Numbered from the stretch's first letter, positions 36,191-50,600 are shown. The stretch: 64,000 bases of DNA from Macropodus opercularis (GCA_030770545.1 CM061109.1:13438001-13502000); one strand, 5' to 3'. Numbers and translations: made by a program. Notes: a model not told the origin generated them from the letters alone.

Positions 36191-38419
36191 CTCAAGAACA
36201 GTAACAAAACACCAATGCAATCGTCTCAATTGCACTGAAAACCACTAAGGCATATTTGCTTATCTAATTCGTCTTCCCCCCTTTGTTTGAAGTTATATTC
36301 AAACTGCAAACAAACATTACCTCATCAATTCATACAACAATGCACTGATTGTAAAAAAGGCTTATAGTATTTTCTGCTCACTCTATTTTTCAGATCATTT
36401 GTCTGACCAGATGTATTTTTCAATATTTTATTGCAAAAATATTACCATTAAAGGTTCAATGATACAAAACATAAAAAGGGCATCCTGTAAGATCATTAGT
36501 CATAATAAAGAATCCTTTTGAAATGACATATACAACAGATTTTGTTTCTTGCCATGTGAACGGAAACGCAGACTTAAGTGTAATATAGAAAAGCTTAACA
36601 AACATTCAGTGATATGCGGCAGAGTGTATAACAGAGGCTAATTCTGTGGCTGTGTAAGCTTAGCTGGCCTGATGGTTATGGAGCTGACGGGCTCTCAGAA
36701 CAGTGGACGTGCATTCAGGCTGGTTTTGTCCGCCCCCCTCAGCAGAGCCAGGCCTCTCACATTCTCTGTAAGTACGCTCTACTGAGGAGCTCCACTGGAG
36801 CATTCAGCCCTGTCCAGTCTCCACAGATTCTCATTTCACAGGTGACTGTGGTCGGCTTCAAGCCTGTCGCTGCTGCAGACATAACCATTCAAGCTTTGAA
36901 GATAAATTTAGGAACGCTTTCTTTGCATTTCCTCTTCCCACTGTGCTGTTTTCTCTTAATAATTCCCAAACATCCCACCTGACTGTGGCTATAATTTGTT
37001 TTTTTACTATTTGCTAATTGACAACAGTTTGTGACCGTATTTTAGCCTGCAGTAGTTGCTACGATGCTCAGCAAGATGACTATTTATTCCAACAGTGACA
37101 GCAGAATAAGCCTCGGCTAACAAGTCACATACACAAAAGTGGCTAAATGTACTTCCAGCACTTCTAAAGCATTTTTCCTTGCTAAAATAAAATACTAGAA
37201 GAAAAAACAAAACAATTCTAATTCAATATAAGATTTTCAGCAGCACAAGACGTCCTTCAGTGATGGTGAATCTATTGAATTGTGGGATTGTGCATTTCCA
37301 GTTACACAAAGCACAGGTCTGGCGTATAGGGCTTCCTGTATAAGGCTTTAAAGAGTCTTCAAATATCTTTGTCGTTTTATCATGGTGATGAGCAGCTTTG
37401 TGTGCAGGTCCATGATGACATGCAGTGATTAAAAAGTTGCATAACCCCTCACTTAATGGAGAAATAAGCACCTACAGATAGACAGCAGACGTGAGTGAGG
37501 ATTAGCCCACACTGACATAAGGGTATTGATTTGACGTCCTGACATGAAGCCCACAGCGACGCCTCAGCATTGATAGGAAACCACCACTACTGTGCCACCA
37601 TGGTTATCTTCTCCATAACACTTTACTCCTGAAGCCGAGCCTGAGAAACCAGCGTGATATGAGGACATAGTGCAGATAATAAATGTGTTGCAAATAAGAG
37701 TATAAAAACGCCAACATGTCAATCAAAATATGAGCACAGGAAGGCTGTTAGTGGATACGTACGGGCTGAGCAGATCCATGACCAACTCTCAATGAAGTGT
37801 ACATACAAGCTTCTTAACGTCATGGCTGAAATGATTTTAAGCCATGAAATGATTCAGTGGCTGCATATGACCTAAAAACTACCATGAAAACATCATTTCA
37901 TGAACGTGTTTTCATCAAAAACCAATAAATGGCACATAACGTACTGAACACACCAATTTATGAAATTTAGACGATTATCCTTTGTTGTAAAATATAATAT
38001 TACGCATATATTGAATGTAATGTGCCTCTTTTAGGTGCATGAAATAACCACATTCTCACAACAATATGCATAAAAAAATCAAAACAATCAAAGTGCGTGT
38101 TGGATTTGACCACATTAATACCTGCCATATGTGCAAGAAATACTTTTTTCAATCTCTGAGGCAGAGTCCATTGAGTTGGGTCGACATCAGTGTTAGATGG
38201 TGAAGTCTTAAGATGGCACTGCATGATCTTTGGGAAGGTGGGAATACATGACGCGTGGCTGCCCTCTTCTCCAGCGGACTTCTCTAGCCTGGCAGCCTGG
38301 ATACTGTCTGCTTGGCTGTAGCTCCAATCTGCCGCAATACAAAAACTGCAAAAACTGCACAAAAAAAAAAAAAAAAGGGAAAGAATTCTGGTGTTCATGT
38401 TTAGCCCATTCCTCAAGCA
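36191..38419 (-). other. Probable gpc6 3' untranslated region
   Basis: No coding exon was recognised between the gpc6 stop and the dct 3' end. The sequence is AT-rich with a few possible AATAAA signals on the minus strand. A long untranslated region of gpc6 is the simplest reading, but intergenic DNA cannot be excluded. Confidence 0.35.
38361..38376. repeat. 16-bp poly-A (poly-T on the gpc6 strand)
   Basis: Sixteen uninterrupted A residues on the plus strand, read as a T run about 45 nt after the gpc6 stop codon. It has no target-site duplication or adjoining element that would mark a retroposed tail. Confidence 0.85.
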
Positions 38420-38625
38420 TTATCTCCATTGTTGGTGGAGTGCCAGGGCTGAGAGGGCCAGCACGGTTGGCAGGGCTACACAGGGAGCACGGGGCGGGGC
38501 GGAGGCCTCCACGGGCCCGCTCCGGTCGGCTTTCACCACGGGGGCTTCGGTGACGGCACCGTCCATTTCCGTGGGGCAGACCTCTGTGCAGCCGCTGCCA
38601 CTGCCTGAGCCGCTGCCCTCATCAC
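38420..38625 (-). CDS. gpc6: gpc6 terminal coding exon (GAG attachment and GPI signal)
   Basis: The acceptor TGCAG precedes 38,625 and the stop TAA is at 38,420-38,422. The exon completes the Ser-Gly cluster with four consecutive SG dipeptides (GSGSGSGSGC), the heparan-sulfate attachment region. CTEVCPTEMD follows, then an Ala/Pro-rich linker and a hydrophobic tail ending LSALALHQQWR, typical of a GPI-anchor signal. The exon is markedly GC- and CpG-rich compared with its neighbours, and its linker is divergent, as expected for this poorly constrained segment. Confidence 0.9.
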
Positions 38626-41600
38626 CTGCAACAGCGTAACAAAGAGTACTGCAGCGGAGCAACGCTGACGGGCAACGTGCTGTATGTGAGGTGAAAACAC
38701 AAACTAAAAAGTAGAAACTTGCTTACTTGAGTCTTGAAAGTAGATATCATTTCCATTGTAGGCATTCTTCAGCTTGTTGGTCATCACCCTCAGAGCCATG
38801 ATCTGCTGACGGATGAAGGTGTCTGGGCGAGTGATGTCCACCCCTACCTCAGGGTTATTCATCTGATTGGTCAGTCCATCCTTTTGGACTTCAGGGAAGT
38901 ACCTTTAGGTTTAAAACAGCACAAATGAAACAAGCCTGAAGACAAGATGAAAACCCGAAAGGACAAGTTTAGTGACTGAGCTCTCTGACGGCAAAGAGTT
39001 CTCATAATCACAAGTGCTAAATCTAATGAGAAACGCCACAGAGAGGCTCCAGACACAAGGGTTATTTTGTTCTGAGCTGCAGGTTTCATGCAGCGCTTCA
39101 CAATTGGTCTTTGAGGACAAAGCAGTGTTCGCATAATGAAGATTTGACCTGATCGTGTCAGGTAATGTTCTGACATATTTCTCCAGGGAGAAGGTGTCCG
39201 CTGCCTGCTCTCCTGCTTGATAAATAAGCAGAAGTCTGCCGTGCGATGGCATTACACAAGTGACCTGGCAGCATTTAAAAGCCTTAAACTCAGGCCACTC
39301 TAGCTAATATACGCCTCTGCAATGTCTGCACGTTTCGAGAGGTAACGCATCAAGTCCTTGACTGGTTTCGCTCATGATTTCATGGAAAATAGCAGCTGTT
39401 GCTAAAAGATGCAATAAACTGACGGGCTAAAATATTACTTTACTATCTGGGTCATTTAAGTAATTGAAAACATGAAAGCTGAACGTCTTGTACATTTGAT
39501 GTTATGAATCACAGTAGCACAAACTAGTCCTGCAGGCATTTTACTGCTCATGCAAATATTTATTAGCCTTGAGTATGAATCAGGTTAATAGTAGAGACAA
39601 GAAGCAGAAAAACAAAACGTCAAGAAATAAAAGGAAAAGGAAACAATACTATAAATGTTCAGACGTTTCTGAGCTTTTTTGTTCGTTGAGTTGGTAAATC
39701 ACCGTCAAAGAATGCCAGGCTCCTGCACTGTGAAAGTAAATAATCTGGTCCTTCATTCTGGGATCAGACTGATTAACATTAAGCTGGTCGAACATGCTTC
39801 GGACTTCTGTGTAACCTTTAGTCCTCATTAACCCTGGGCCCGGCGGCCTCACCTGCCCTTAGCGTGTCCGTTCCAGCACTCCTCGTCACTGGCGTTCGCA
39901 GCCGTCACTCTGTCCTCCACACACATCGCCTCAGGAAGGTTGGACCAAAATTTCTTAGACAACTTTAGTTTCTCTTTTATGTCGACCACCTGAAAATGAC
40001 GGACAACAAATGAAAACAAATTCCATTTGCAACCTTATATTTACACTTACAGGGGCACAGGAAACATGGGTGTTAAAATTATATTATGTAGCTTAAAAAT
40101 ATTACCTTCATTTCTCCCAAGCTAAAAAAAAGGACAGCATGCAGTACGACACCAACCCGCCCACACACCTACTGTATCCTTTACTTGTATAGCTTGACGC
40201 AACACCAGAGCATTACTCATCTACTCATTCCCACATATCACTGTAAAGAAAGTGCAGGCACTGACAGATATCCCTGACATTTACAATATACAGTAAACTG
40301 AAAATAGTAGGTGGAATTTTTGCATTTGAGTCAAGTTAACTGTGTCATAACTGAGTTTTATTCTTTATGAAGTGATTATGAAACTGCCCCACACGTCCTT
40401 ATTACCCCCATCTTATCTAAGGGATTATAAATCATGCAATTTAACCCAGAGACATATTAAACCTCGACTCCCAAAGAAACTGGTTGGTTTTAATTTTCCT
40501 TCCATATTCAACAATTAAAGGTTTGCATCATGAAAAGTACGATCGTGCAGGCTCGCAGCAATAATTTCAGCTTGAATGTCAGGTGTAAATGCTCCTTTGC
40601 ATCTCGGCCATGTGACGCAGTCAGATATCGTTTCCCGACTGGAGCCTGTTCAACGGCGATCTTTAATCAAACACACAGAATTTGACATATTCCGCTGAAG
40701 CTGAGGGAAAGCCTGATAGCAGCAGCGTGGCCCCATTATCTTTTCCCGTCTGACTTGCTGTTGGCTTACGTGAAATTGTGGTGAACCTGAGCAGAACATG
40801 AAAGGTGCTGTACTGACTGTGTGACGCTGCTGTAGGCCCTGACACTGCTTTTGATGTGTTAATCCTGTCACACTGATGCCAAAGCACTTCAGCAGCTCTG
40901 ACACTGCCCAGAGGGTCAAAGCTGCACTCAACGCACAGAGATTGACTGGCAATGTTTGACTAAACCTCTCACATTAACTTTAGTTTCACATGTGAGAGAT
41001 CCGCACTTTTTCTCAGGATGTGCCGGCCTAACCACACGTGTGAAAAGGTGGCAACTGGGAAACCTACATTTTCAGAATGCAAATATTTAATTAGCACGTG
41101 CCACAGCCATGCTGCAAATATGGTGCTGCCACTGCTGAAAGGTGATAAACACTTCCTCCAATTAAATAAGCATATAGATAGAAGAGATGACTGACACGAG
41201 TCTTTAATACTCTCTGAGGTGCGGTATAGTCATATAAAGCTGTAATTATCCCTTTATTCATATTAGAAAGTAAATAGTAATGTTTCTATTTTGATCCTTC
41301 AACAACAAACGTAAAACTCTCTAATGTTCATCCACTGTGAATAAAATATTTGCAGTGAACCCAAACTACTTCAAATGTCTGATGGTTAAACTGGTAAAGT
41401 TTCAGAAGAAGAGAAAAGGTTGTGGCTTTTCACACAACAATAAATCCGTCTCTGGGAAAAGTCTGCCTCTCACTTCAGCGCACACTGCCAATGAATAAAT
41501 AACAGGACGGCCGCTCGCTTAGCCTGCAACCAGCCGGCACGAACACTAGATGGCAGTGTGTATTTGAAGACACGAGGTGAACGCATCCACAAAGGAGACA

Positions 41601-44600
41601 GACAGGGGACATGAAAGTACAGTGTGAAACACTCCAAACTGAAAAGCCAATATGTTTCTAATCTCGTTTCACATGAAACTTCGCCTTCGCGTGTAACAAG
41701 TCAGTCAGAGTCAGTAGGATGATTAATGACGAGGCCTCGACGTACAGTTAAGTCACGTCCACAGTGTCTCCCCAGCGTGAGAATGTGACACGTTGAGGAC
41801 CAAACATCTTCATTATACACTGACTACATAAACCGGCGAGGATCACAGACAACGCGCCGCCTTCTAGCCTCGCTTTGTTTTCACTGACGCCTCAACAGAT
41901 CACTGCTATCATGATGTATGATAGCTGTTCCGATGTCTGGTGACATTAAAGGTTGCATGAGCGTGTGATACCTACAGATGTGTAATGAGGGCTGACAAGG
42001 AAGTTAATATAAGCTTTTACTCACTGGGTGCGACAGCCATTATTATTTATGTAGATTATATTTCAACAACAGGTCAACTCAAGCAGGAAAGTGATGCACA
42101 TGCTCGCACTCATTGTCCTTTAATTGATACGAATCGATTAGTTATTGACTGGTGTTTGCTGAGACATAGTGTGGTTGTATGAAGGGCTTTTAATTAGAAC
42201 TTTCTGTGATATTCTAGTTTAGCCACTTCTACGTTGCTGTGCTTTTACACTGCCTTGGTCTCATGTGTGTAGTGCTTCACATTTTCTATATTGCATATTT
42301 TTTTATCACATTCTTTGTCCTCGAGGGAGTGTTGTGGACAGGATTCATTTAAAACACTCAGGGTTCACGGTTTAGTGTCTCGTTCAGTACGTGTGCCTGA
42401 GAAAGTGAAGGAATGAAACCAGCAACCCTGGTCCAGGGACGACTACCTAAGCACCTACTCCAAGCGACCCGTGCGTCTAGAGATGCTCAAGAGAAGAAGA
42501 ATATGCAGCTTCGTGTTACGCAGGGTAAGCATTTCCATTCACCCTGTTGTATTCAGAGCCGTGATGCTCCGTTACTGGACTTATCTGGTTGTACACACAT
42601 TACAGTGGACTAGTACTCAGTACCAGACACCCAGACAGGAGGAAGACATCTGTGCAGCACACTTTCTGTCCATCCATCATTTATCATAGACCCATTTTGA
42701 CGTAAAGGGCTGCAGAGCTGCTCTCGCATCGTTTTACAGTCCTTTACTGGTGAGTCGCCACCACAGGCCACGTGCAGTAGTTTCTAGCAGACATTATCTG
42801 TAATGTATCTGTTGATTTCTGTTCTCAGCAGCAGATTCATCCACATTTGTTGTTCTAATTAGTATTAGTAGAAAAACAGTGTGTTCATGTGGACCTGCCC
42901 CGAGTTTATTGTAATGAGAGAACGCAGTGAGAGATGCAGGTTTGAATGTTTTCCAACAGCGGAGCTCTGCCGCACAGAAGCTGTAACCACCACTAAAAAC
43001 CACTAAATTATAGAATTTTAAAAGGTGTCTCCTTTTTTTCTTTTAGCTTTTTCTTTGCGTTGCAGTAGCATATACTTTCCCATCTCTCCTCACCTTCACT
43101 CACGTCATAAACCATCTCTTCCTTCATTGTGTTGGTCTCTGTCTTCTTGCTCCAGCTCTAGTATGAACTTTCTTTGGTGTTTCTCGCTGCCATCTCAGTC
43201 CTCAGTAAAAGTGAAGGTTTCATGGATAGCTGACCTGCAGTCTTCGACCAGACTGCTATTCTAAGAAGCTTTGTGAATAAAGCCTCTGGACTCACATGAA
43301 CTGCAGGCTCAGTCATCTCTGCTGCTCTCATAGCTTCCTCCACACATTCAGTTCAGGCAGACTTTACCGTATGAAGTACTAGTATTTAAATTACCTGCAT
43401 GACGTCATTGTTGCTGACGTGCCTGTGTTATTGATTACATGTGTTTAATCATGACAGTTCATGTCTGGGATTGCTCTCAAACAGGAAATTTACAAAATGC
43501 CACCAAAGCCTAATTGGAGTAAACAACGCTGAAGAGATTAAAGTCCACACAGTTAACCGGCCACGATGCAAACGTAACCGCACCTCACCACAAATGAAAT
43601 GTGTCCAAACATCCTGGTTTTCCCGTACGATGTTTGCCTGCTGTAAAATGCTGCCGGTTCGCTCGAATGAACAAACACGAAGAAATGTTTACAGAGGATA
43701 ATTATTTCCAAAAACAACAACATGAATCAGTGCGATAATGGCGTTAGGGCGCTTAAAGTTTGTTTACAGACACTCAAAGTATGTCTTGCAATATTTATCG
43801 TGCTGTCTAGCTTTTGTGTGCGTGTGGCCGCTGGCCCGTGTTTGTGCGTGCAAGGCAACGGGGGTGGCAGCTGTGTCCCACCGTTCAGCTCAGCATAGAA
43901 ATGTGAGTGAGTCGTACATTGACCAGTGGTTTTTCAGATGCCCTTGCCTATTCTCAGATCAAACGCTGACGTGTCACTAGCTTTGAAGCTGCAGTCACAC
44001 TCCTGGCAACAGCACAATGTCAGGGGCCTGAGTGCTTATCTGGCCATGGGATGATGCCTGGGTGTGCTAGCTGCCTTTCAATAAAAAAGAAATATGTGGC
44101 CAGACTACCCTCTAAGTTTTACACTCACACACACACCGTGCTCGCAGCGCTGCCACATCCGAGCTGCAGCACTCAGTGTCTCCCCTGGCTGTTATTTAAG
44201 CTGCTAAATCTCCTCGCTATCTGTAGAAGATGAAAAAAGATGATAAAAATCATAAAACAAAACAAAAAAACAGCTTATGGAGGCATTTTACCTCTGACAG
44301 TTAAAACACCTCTATCTTGTTATATGAACAATTGGCCTTTTTTCTAAGGGTGTCATCGCCGCTCAACACGGAGCATATCCCTCTACTGCAAGTCTGAGCT
44401 AAATTAGTGCTTGTTCAGTCTAATCATAGACTCGACAGCAGGTCTTACCACTAAACCACGAGGGGCAGACAACTCCTCGATCAACTTATTTTCCCTGGCA
44501 ACTGCACCTCCTGTCTGTGTTAAAATAGTTCTTCATTTGATACAAATGCAGTATTCTTCCTGCATCTCAATTACAGAGGTCAGGGAGTTGGTTGTGCTCA

Positions 44601-47600
44601 TACCAAGACCTTGGCCATGCTATAAGTCTGTCCCTGACCAATGACCGCTTTGAGGACAGGCCGAATAGTTTCTCACAAGCAGGAAAGCTTCAGTAAGAAT
44701 AACTCTGCCTCTTCATCACATTCTTCTTCGAGTTATATTGTTGACTGAGCCAGTCCTAAAAACTAATGCAGTCTCCTGTCAGAGTCTGGGTGCTCTGTGT
44801 GGCCGTGAAGCCAACAGATCAACTGCTTCAGTGTCAAGTATCAGGAGGCTGAGGCCCCGTGGGCGTCCGTCCCCAGACAGGGCTATTTAATCTGGTGTCT
44901 AACACATCGTAAAGACCTCCTTAATGGATCAGATTAGTTCATAAACAACATATTCTTTCAACCGGCACCTGCTATTTGGCTTTAAAAAGCTCTTAGCATA
45001 TTAAAAGACAGTAGAGTAGAAATAATATTGGCAGGCACTGTGAGGATAGCATGTAAATGACCCCTGTGATAATGTTTTGTCTCCACTTTGTCAGGTCTGT
45101 TTCGTCCTTGTCTGCAGACGCTCATCTCAGAGGTGACTGGCTGTGTTGCTTAGAGCAGGTAACTAGCAAAGTGCAAATAGATGTGAGCCTTTTCCCTCCG
45201 ATCAATATCCATCAACAGAGGGCAAAAGAAAATGTGCTTCCCCTCTGTGGCTTCACAATAGATGGGGCTAGAAAGCCATCGCCCAGCTGTTTATCTTGCA
45301 GTATGCACACAGATGGGAGTGGCAGACCAAAGCAAACTGTGGGCAGACAACAGCACAGACACTTGAAACCCCGGACGCGGTTTGATATAACGGCGCGAGG
45401 GTGCTTCCTGTCCAGATGTGTGTGCCGCGATAAATCCATTTCTAGCATCATTCTTCAGGCCATCACTCTTTCTTCAACTCTTGATTACAACCGATTGTGT
45501 CCTGGCATAAACATTCCACGACGCTGCGGCATGATTTAACGCGGACATCTCAGCAGAGCCTGATTTGGGTCGTTGTGCGCATCTTTCTTATGTCTCCCGG
45601 TGACGGCAGCATCAGTGCCAGCACTGCGTGATTGTTATTGTGCTGCTTCCTGGGAGTCGATACTTGACACGTAGCGAAATGCTATTGTTATTCAAAGCTG
45701 GCTATGATTTTGCATTTGTTTTGATTTTGCAGCACGAGTTTCAGACAGTATGGAAATGCCGTGAGATCCATCTTAATGGTGTAACTGACAGAAACCGGGG
45801 AGGAGACACCATGGAGGCAATAAACAAAAGTAATGAATATTTATCACTTATCAGGGTTACACATACTTTAAGATTTAAAACTGCTCCCCTTAAGAAACAC
45901 TGCAGTGCGCTCTTGTAATTGCACAACGCTCTATGTTGGATTTGCTACCACGCTGCCTATGCTTCAAATTTAGCTTTGATTTGGGAAAACACTGAACACG
46001 GTTTTCAATCACTCATTTGTTTGACTCCTACAATAAGTCTTTTACGACATATATTTCATTGTGTCTTTAATTGATTATGACAGCGAATCTTGGTATAAAA
46101 AAACAAGCTAACGTCGGCTCCCGAAATAGCCCAAAATGTTCTAAAGTCATACTTAGTGGCTCCTTTTACGTAATATTGCCACAAACCATTTGCTCAGTCC
46201 CCTGGTATCTACTCAGTTAGGCAACGTGGTGAGCAAAATTTATCACACATGATCCTACAGGGGGGGAAAAAAATGACAGAATATTGATGAAGCAATGGTG
46301 AGTTTGTGCCGAAGGCTATGACAAGAGAAGTTTGAAAAGGGGAGATGATTAAAGGGAAGCGATGCTCTGTGGAGAACTGAGCAATCACGGGCAGGCCTGC
46401 GCTCTCCTTGCTGCCCTTGTTCCCCAGAGAGGCAGGGAGCCTAGAGTGCAATGGGGCCTGTGTGCCTCATTAATGTATTGACAGATATGAAAAGCAGCAG
46501 AGCCTTTATGCTGCCAGCATCAGTGGCTGAGAAGGAAGCGACAATGTATGGAAGGATCCAAATGAAAGAAATCGATAAATTACTGAACTATCAGTGTAAT
46601 TGCTGAGTGACTTTGGCTGAAAACAGAATTACTTTAGTTACTGTAAGTTATGACAATGCATATATATATAAAAATTTCTTACAGCCCTTGAAAATGTTCC
46701 TTATTAATATTTATATGTGACTACAAAAGCATCCAGAGCTGCGACAACCACTGCAGCACAGCTGTCTCCAGCCACAGAGACCCCACTTACACTTGCACCC
46801 ACAGTATCTGGCTAAAATTCAAACGTTCTTGAATAAACATTTTGTTCACTCTTGACCCTCATGCAGACAGATCACAAATCTGCATTCATGCATGTCATAG
46901 TGTGCTGTATACGCCAGACAGAAGGAGCACTGCACTTCACAAGGCGTGTGGCCCCGTCTCCTGTGGCTTCCCGTCAGGCAGAGGCAGAGTGAGGCAACCT
47001 TTCAACTTCTGCGTCATGAGCCGTGATCGCAACGTGAGCCCGATCTAATTAAATCCCAACTGTAATGACTTCTGTGTGGGCTCACACCTATTATATTTGT
47101 GTTTGCTTATAGCCGTCACATGTTAATAGTAGGTGGACCTGGTTTAATTAAAACTGTTTTCTAACATCAGACACTCAAGAAACTTCTCACTTTCTCAAGG
47201 AAGACTATTATAATGTGATCACTAATAGTTTTCTGCAAAAACTTTCATGGTGGAGTGTTACATCAAATACTTCAACACTTAAGTAGCACCTGTCAAGGTA
47301 TTTCAGTGTGGATGGAAACCTGGAGATGAGTGTGATAACAGTAATCACAGAGGAATACAGCTGAAAAGTCTGAGAACCTGCTGTACAGTGTTGAACAACC
47401 ATCTGTATCAAAAGACAACGGAGAACTGAGTCCTGTGGAAAAACCCATCAATGCTTCCCTGAGCGTCACATCGCATTGGAGAGCGTTAGCAACCACAGTG
47501 ACAGTGACATACAGCTGTGCAACACACAACAAGGAAGGATGCGTTGGCGGAACAGATGCACAAGACGTACTGTAGTAACACACACGCAATGCGCAGAATC

Positions 47601-50600
47601 TGAATGGCGATATGTTTAATTTATTATTTTTTTGTTTACTCACGATGAGTATTTGAGTATTACATATGATCCAGAACAGGATTATTACAGTAGATCTTAT
47701 TGCAATAACTGCCTTCTTCCATTCCCACTGTTCTCTCCATTGTATATTATACTGTATATATATTTAGAATAATACTAATAAATTACCACTATATAAAATA
47801 TTTGGAGTAGCTGAAGTTGGGTTTTTGTTTGCAGACTACTGCAGAGTTCTTAATTTCCCCCTTTCGGTTTCCTGTGGCTCAGTCAGTGCAGCCCGGGATG
47901 AAACGTGTAACGTGATTAGTAATGTACAGAAACTAATTCGATTTAAACAAGTTAAAAGCCATTTAATCCTGTGTCTTAATTTGTGTGTGTACTAACAAAC
48001 AGCGTTAAAGGCTAAGTAAACCTTTGATCAGTGCTGTCTGAGTGGTTCATTAGGATTAAAAGGTCAAAATTGTGTGATAATGAAACCATCTCTAAATATA
48101 AAACAAACAGTTGCATTAACCGAAATTATATTTCACACATTCTGCCAGAGCAAAAGGACGTTTTTGGAAGACACACCGTTTATTTCTACTGTCACGTGTG
48201 TGTGTGCCAAAAGGCATCTGGATAAATCAACCCGGCGAATGTTCAGTACTGGTTCGTTTCTTTGACTTCTGTTTCTGTTTGCTATACATGTAGCCTGTGA
48301 GCTGCTCTCAGCTCCGTTAGAAGAAAGGGCCAGTGCTCCGCTCGTCTCCTTGACAACATCACTAGTGTTGCTTTGTGAATGACAACAGTGAACTGTGAGA
48401 CATAAATATGCTGCGGTAGTTGCACCTTTCGGCTTGATCCAGTGATGTCTCACAACAAGGTCACGACGCTTTGGGTGTAGCTGTAACCAGGGTTGTCTGA
48501 CAGCCTGCTGATCGCCGTCCCCTACAAAATACAGTACTGGTCTCTGCAATAATTATTATGTCTAACCTACTCACATAATGTGACAGGTGCATGAAAGTGT
48601 CTATGTCTGATTTACACAGACGTCTCTGATGCTTTCAAATAATAGAGCCTTTCATAGAACCAAAGCGCCACACTCACAGCTGCAGCCCTGTGATTTTTAT
48701 CACAGTATGCGTGTGTGTGTGTGTAGACGCTCATCTACATGGTTTCTCATCCTAAAGAGCTCCACACTCAAACCTTAAGCTACTGAGTACTGTGTACCGC
48801 GATGCGATGCTGACTGGATTTAATAGAAGCAGATTTAGAGGTTGATGCCTGCAACATACTCAGAAAAGCCTGTGGTCACCATGGTCTGATCCACTCTTCA
48901 TCATGTAGCATGTGTCTAACATAGAAGAGGGATCTGGACGGCAGGCAGGTCACCGCATGCACGCCGAGTCCAGAAAGACGTTCTGTTGTCTCCCTTTCAG
49001 AACGAGGCCTGTTGCTAAAGTAACCGCAGACTCCCTGGGACTAGAAGATGTGTCTATAACATCCCAATGTAAGCCTCCACATCAATGGTCCCTTCAGAGA
49101 GGCTCTGAGACGCTGAGACGCTCCCATGCCATTGCAAATTTTAGTTTCTGTCAGTTTCTGACAGTGGCTCACTTCAGTATGGAGAGTCTGAGTCTTCTTC
49201 TGGAAAACAAGCTGGAACATGAAGTCTTCTCCCTACACAATATGTTCCCACTGCCGGTCTCTCTGATTGTCCTGAATGTTAACATCCTCTTTCTTAAATG
49301 TACAGCAAGACACTTTATTCGAGTTCATGAGAGCAGTCTGGCCCAGAAATGATGATTTCCTCCTTGCGTTAAGTTTCCACGTTGCTTCTGTATATCTGTC
49401 AGGGTTGTATGAAGGTTTCTCGTTCTTCGTGTCGAAGGTCACACATTGATCTCCCTGCCTTTGGCCTTTGCACACTGAGGTTTCACCTGACTCCCTGTAC
49501 TCCTTCACTCCGTATTTTGGAGTGTGATATAAACTTTTAACTTTTGGACTTTTTTGAACTGAACAAGTGAAGCTAAGCTAAACTCTGATAAATTATTATT
49601 GACAGACCGACAGCTGTGCTTCGAGAAGACTTTTGTTGCTCGAATTGATTTAAAGGTTGGTTCAGTTTTAGCATGAGGAAAACATAACCGCATTGTGCCG
49701 CTGTACAGTAAATCTAGAGGTTCTGTTAAAAATAAACATGTATGTCCAGCTCTGATGGATCTCTCTGTCTCAGATGTTACTATATGTTTCATATTATTTT
49801 AGTTTTTCTGGGAAATCCCAAGATGTCAGTTCCTGGCATTCAACTACAATGTTTCCACATCAGCTTCGGTCTGTTTTTCCCTCTGACAGGCGGTAATCTT
49901 AAAACCAAGTAAACAACGCTGCTGCATGATGGAGCTTCTCAGACACTTATGGTTAATATTAATACCGGAGAAGCGAACACGCAGAATTTACCGCCGCTGT
50001 GAGGGAACAGACAGCAAAGACGCACAGATGCCAGAGCCTTTAGGTTTCAAGGTGCGTCCTCTCTCAGCTCAGACAAACACACTTGTTTGCCTGTGAAAAT
50101 GTGTGAAAACGGTGTCTTGACATCCCGTCTGCCGCGTCATCAGCACCAGGACCAGTGTGCACTGCTGAGCTAGATCATTTGAAAAGACATCTTCAAACAT
50201 ATGCATTTTAATAGAGGTCGTTGACCTTCACGTTTCAACCTTTCCAATTCATGCTTTGTTGTCCACATCCCTCAGATAATAAATCAATGAAATATAAAGG
50301 TTGTGAAAAAAGAAACAATAGTATGAATCTGTCCACTGCTGGATGGATGATTTCCATATAAAAATATATATGGAATATGTCAGGCTTTAATTTTAACAGT
50401 CAAATGTTTATGCTTGAGGGCTACCCCTAAACCAGGAATATGCTAACGTTGCAGTCAAACTGTATCATGCCACAAGTGCATTTCTGAACTATTTATTTTT
50501 GTGTGGTTTAAGAAGAAGCATGTCAGAATCTGTGGAATCTCCATAATTGCATGGCTGGGGTCGGAGTCAGTGGAGAATGGAGCTGTGGACAGGCTCACTT

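Noticed and set aside
36660..36850. Short open frame with a donor-like GTAAGT between dct and gpc6
   Set aside because: It has no homology and no matching acceptor or downstream exon, and better fits untranslated or intergenic DNA.
45057..45539. 160-codon plus-strand open frame in the gpc6 intron
   Set aside because: It has no recognisable motif or splice context and is consistent with chance.
48133..48549. 138-codon minus-strand open frame, checked as a possible transposase fragment
   Set aside because: No DDE, helix-turn-helix or other transposase signature could be seen, and no terminal repeats were found.
48912..49352. 146-codon plus-strand open frame
   Set aside because: It has no homology I can name and no exon-like borders; treated as chance.
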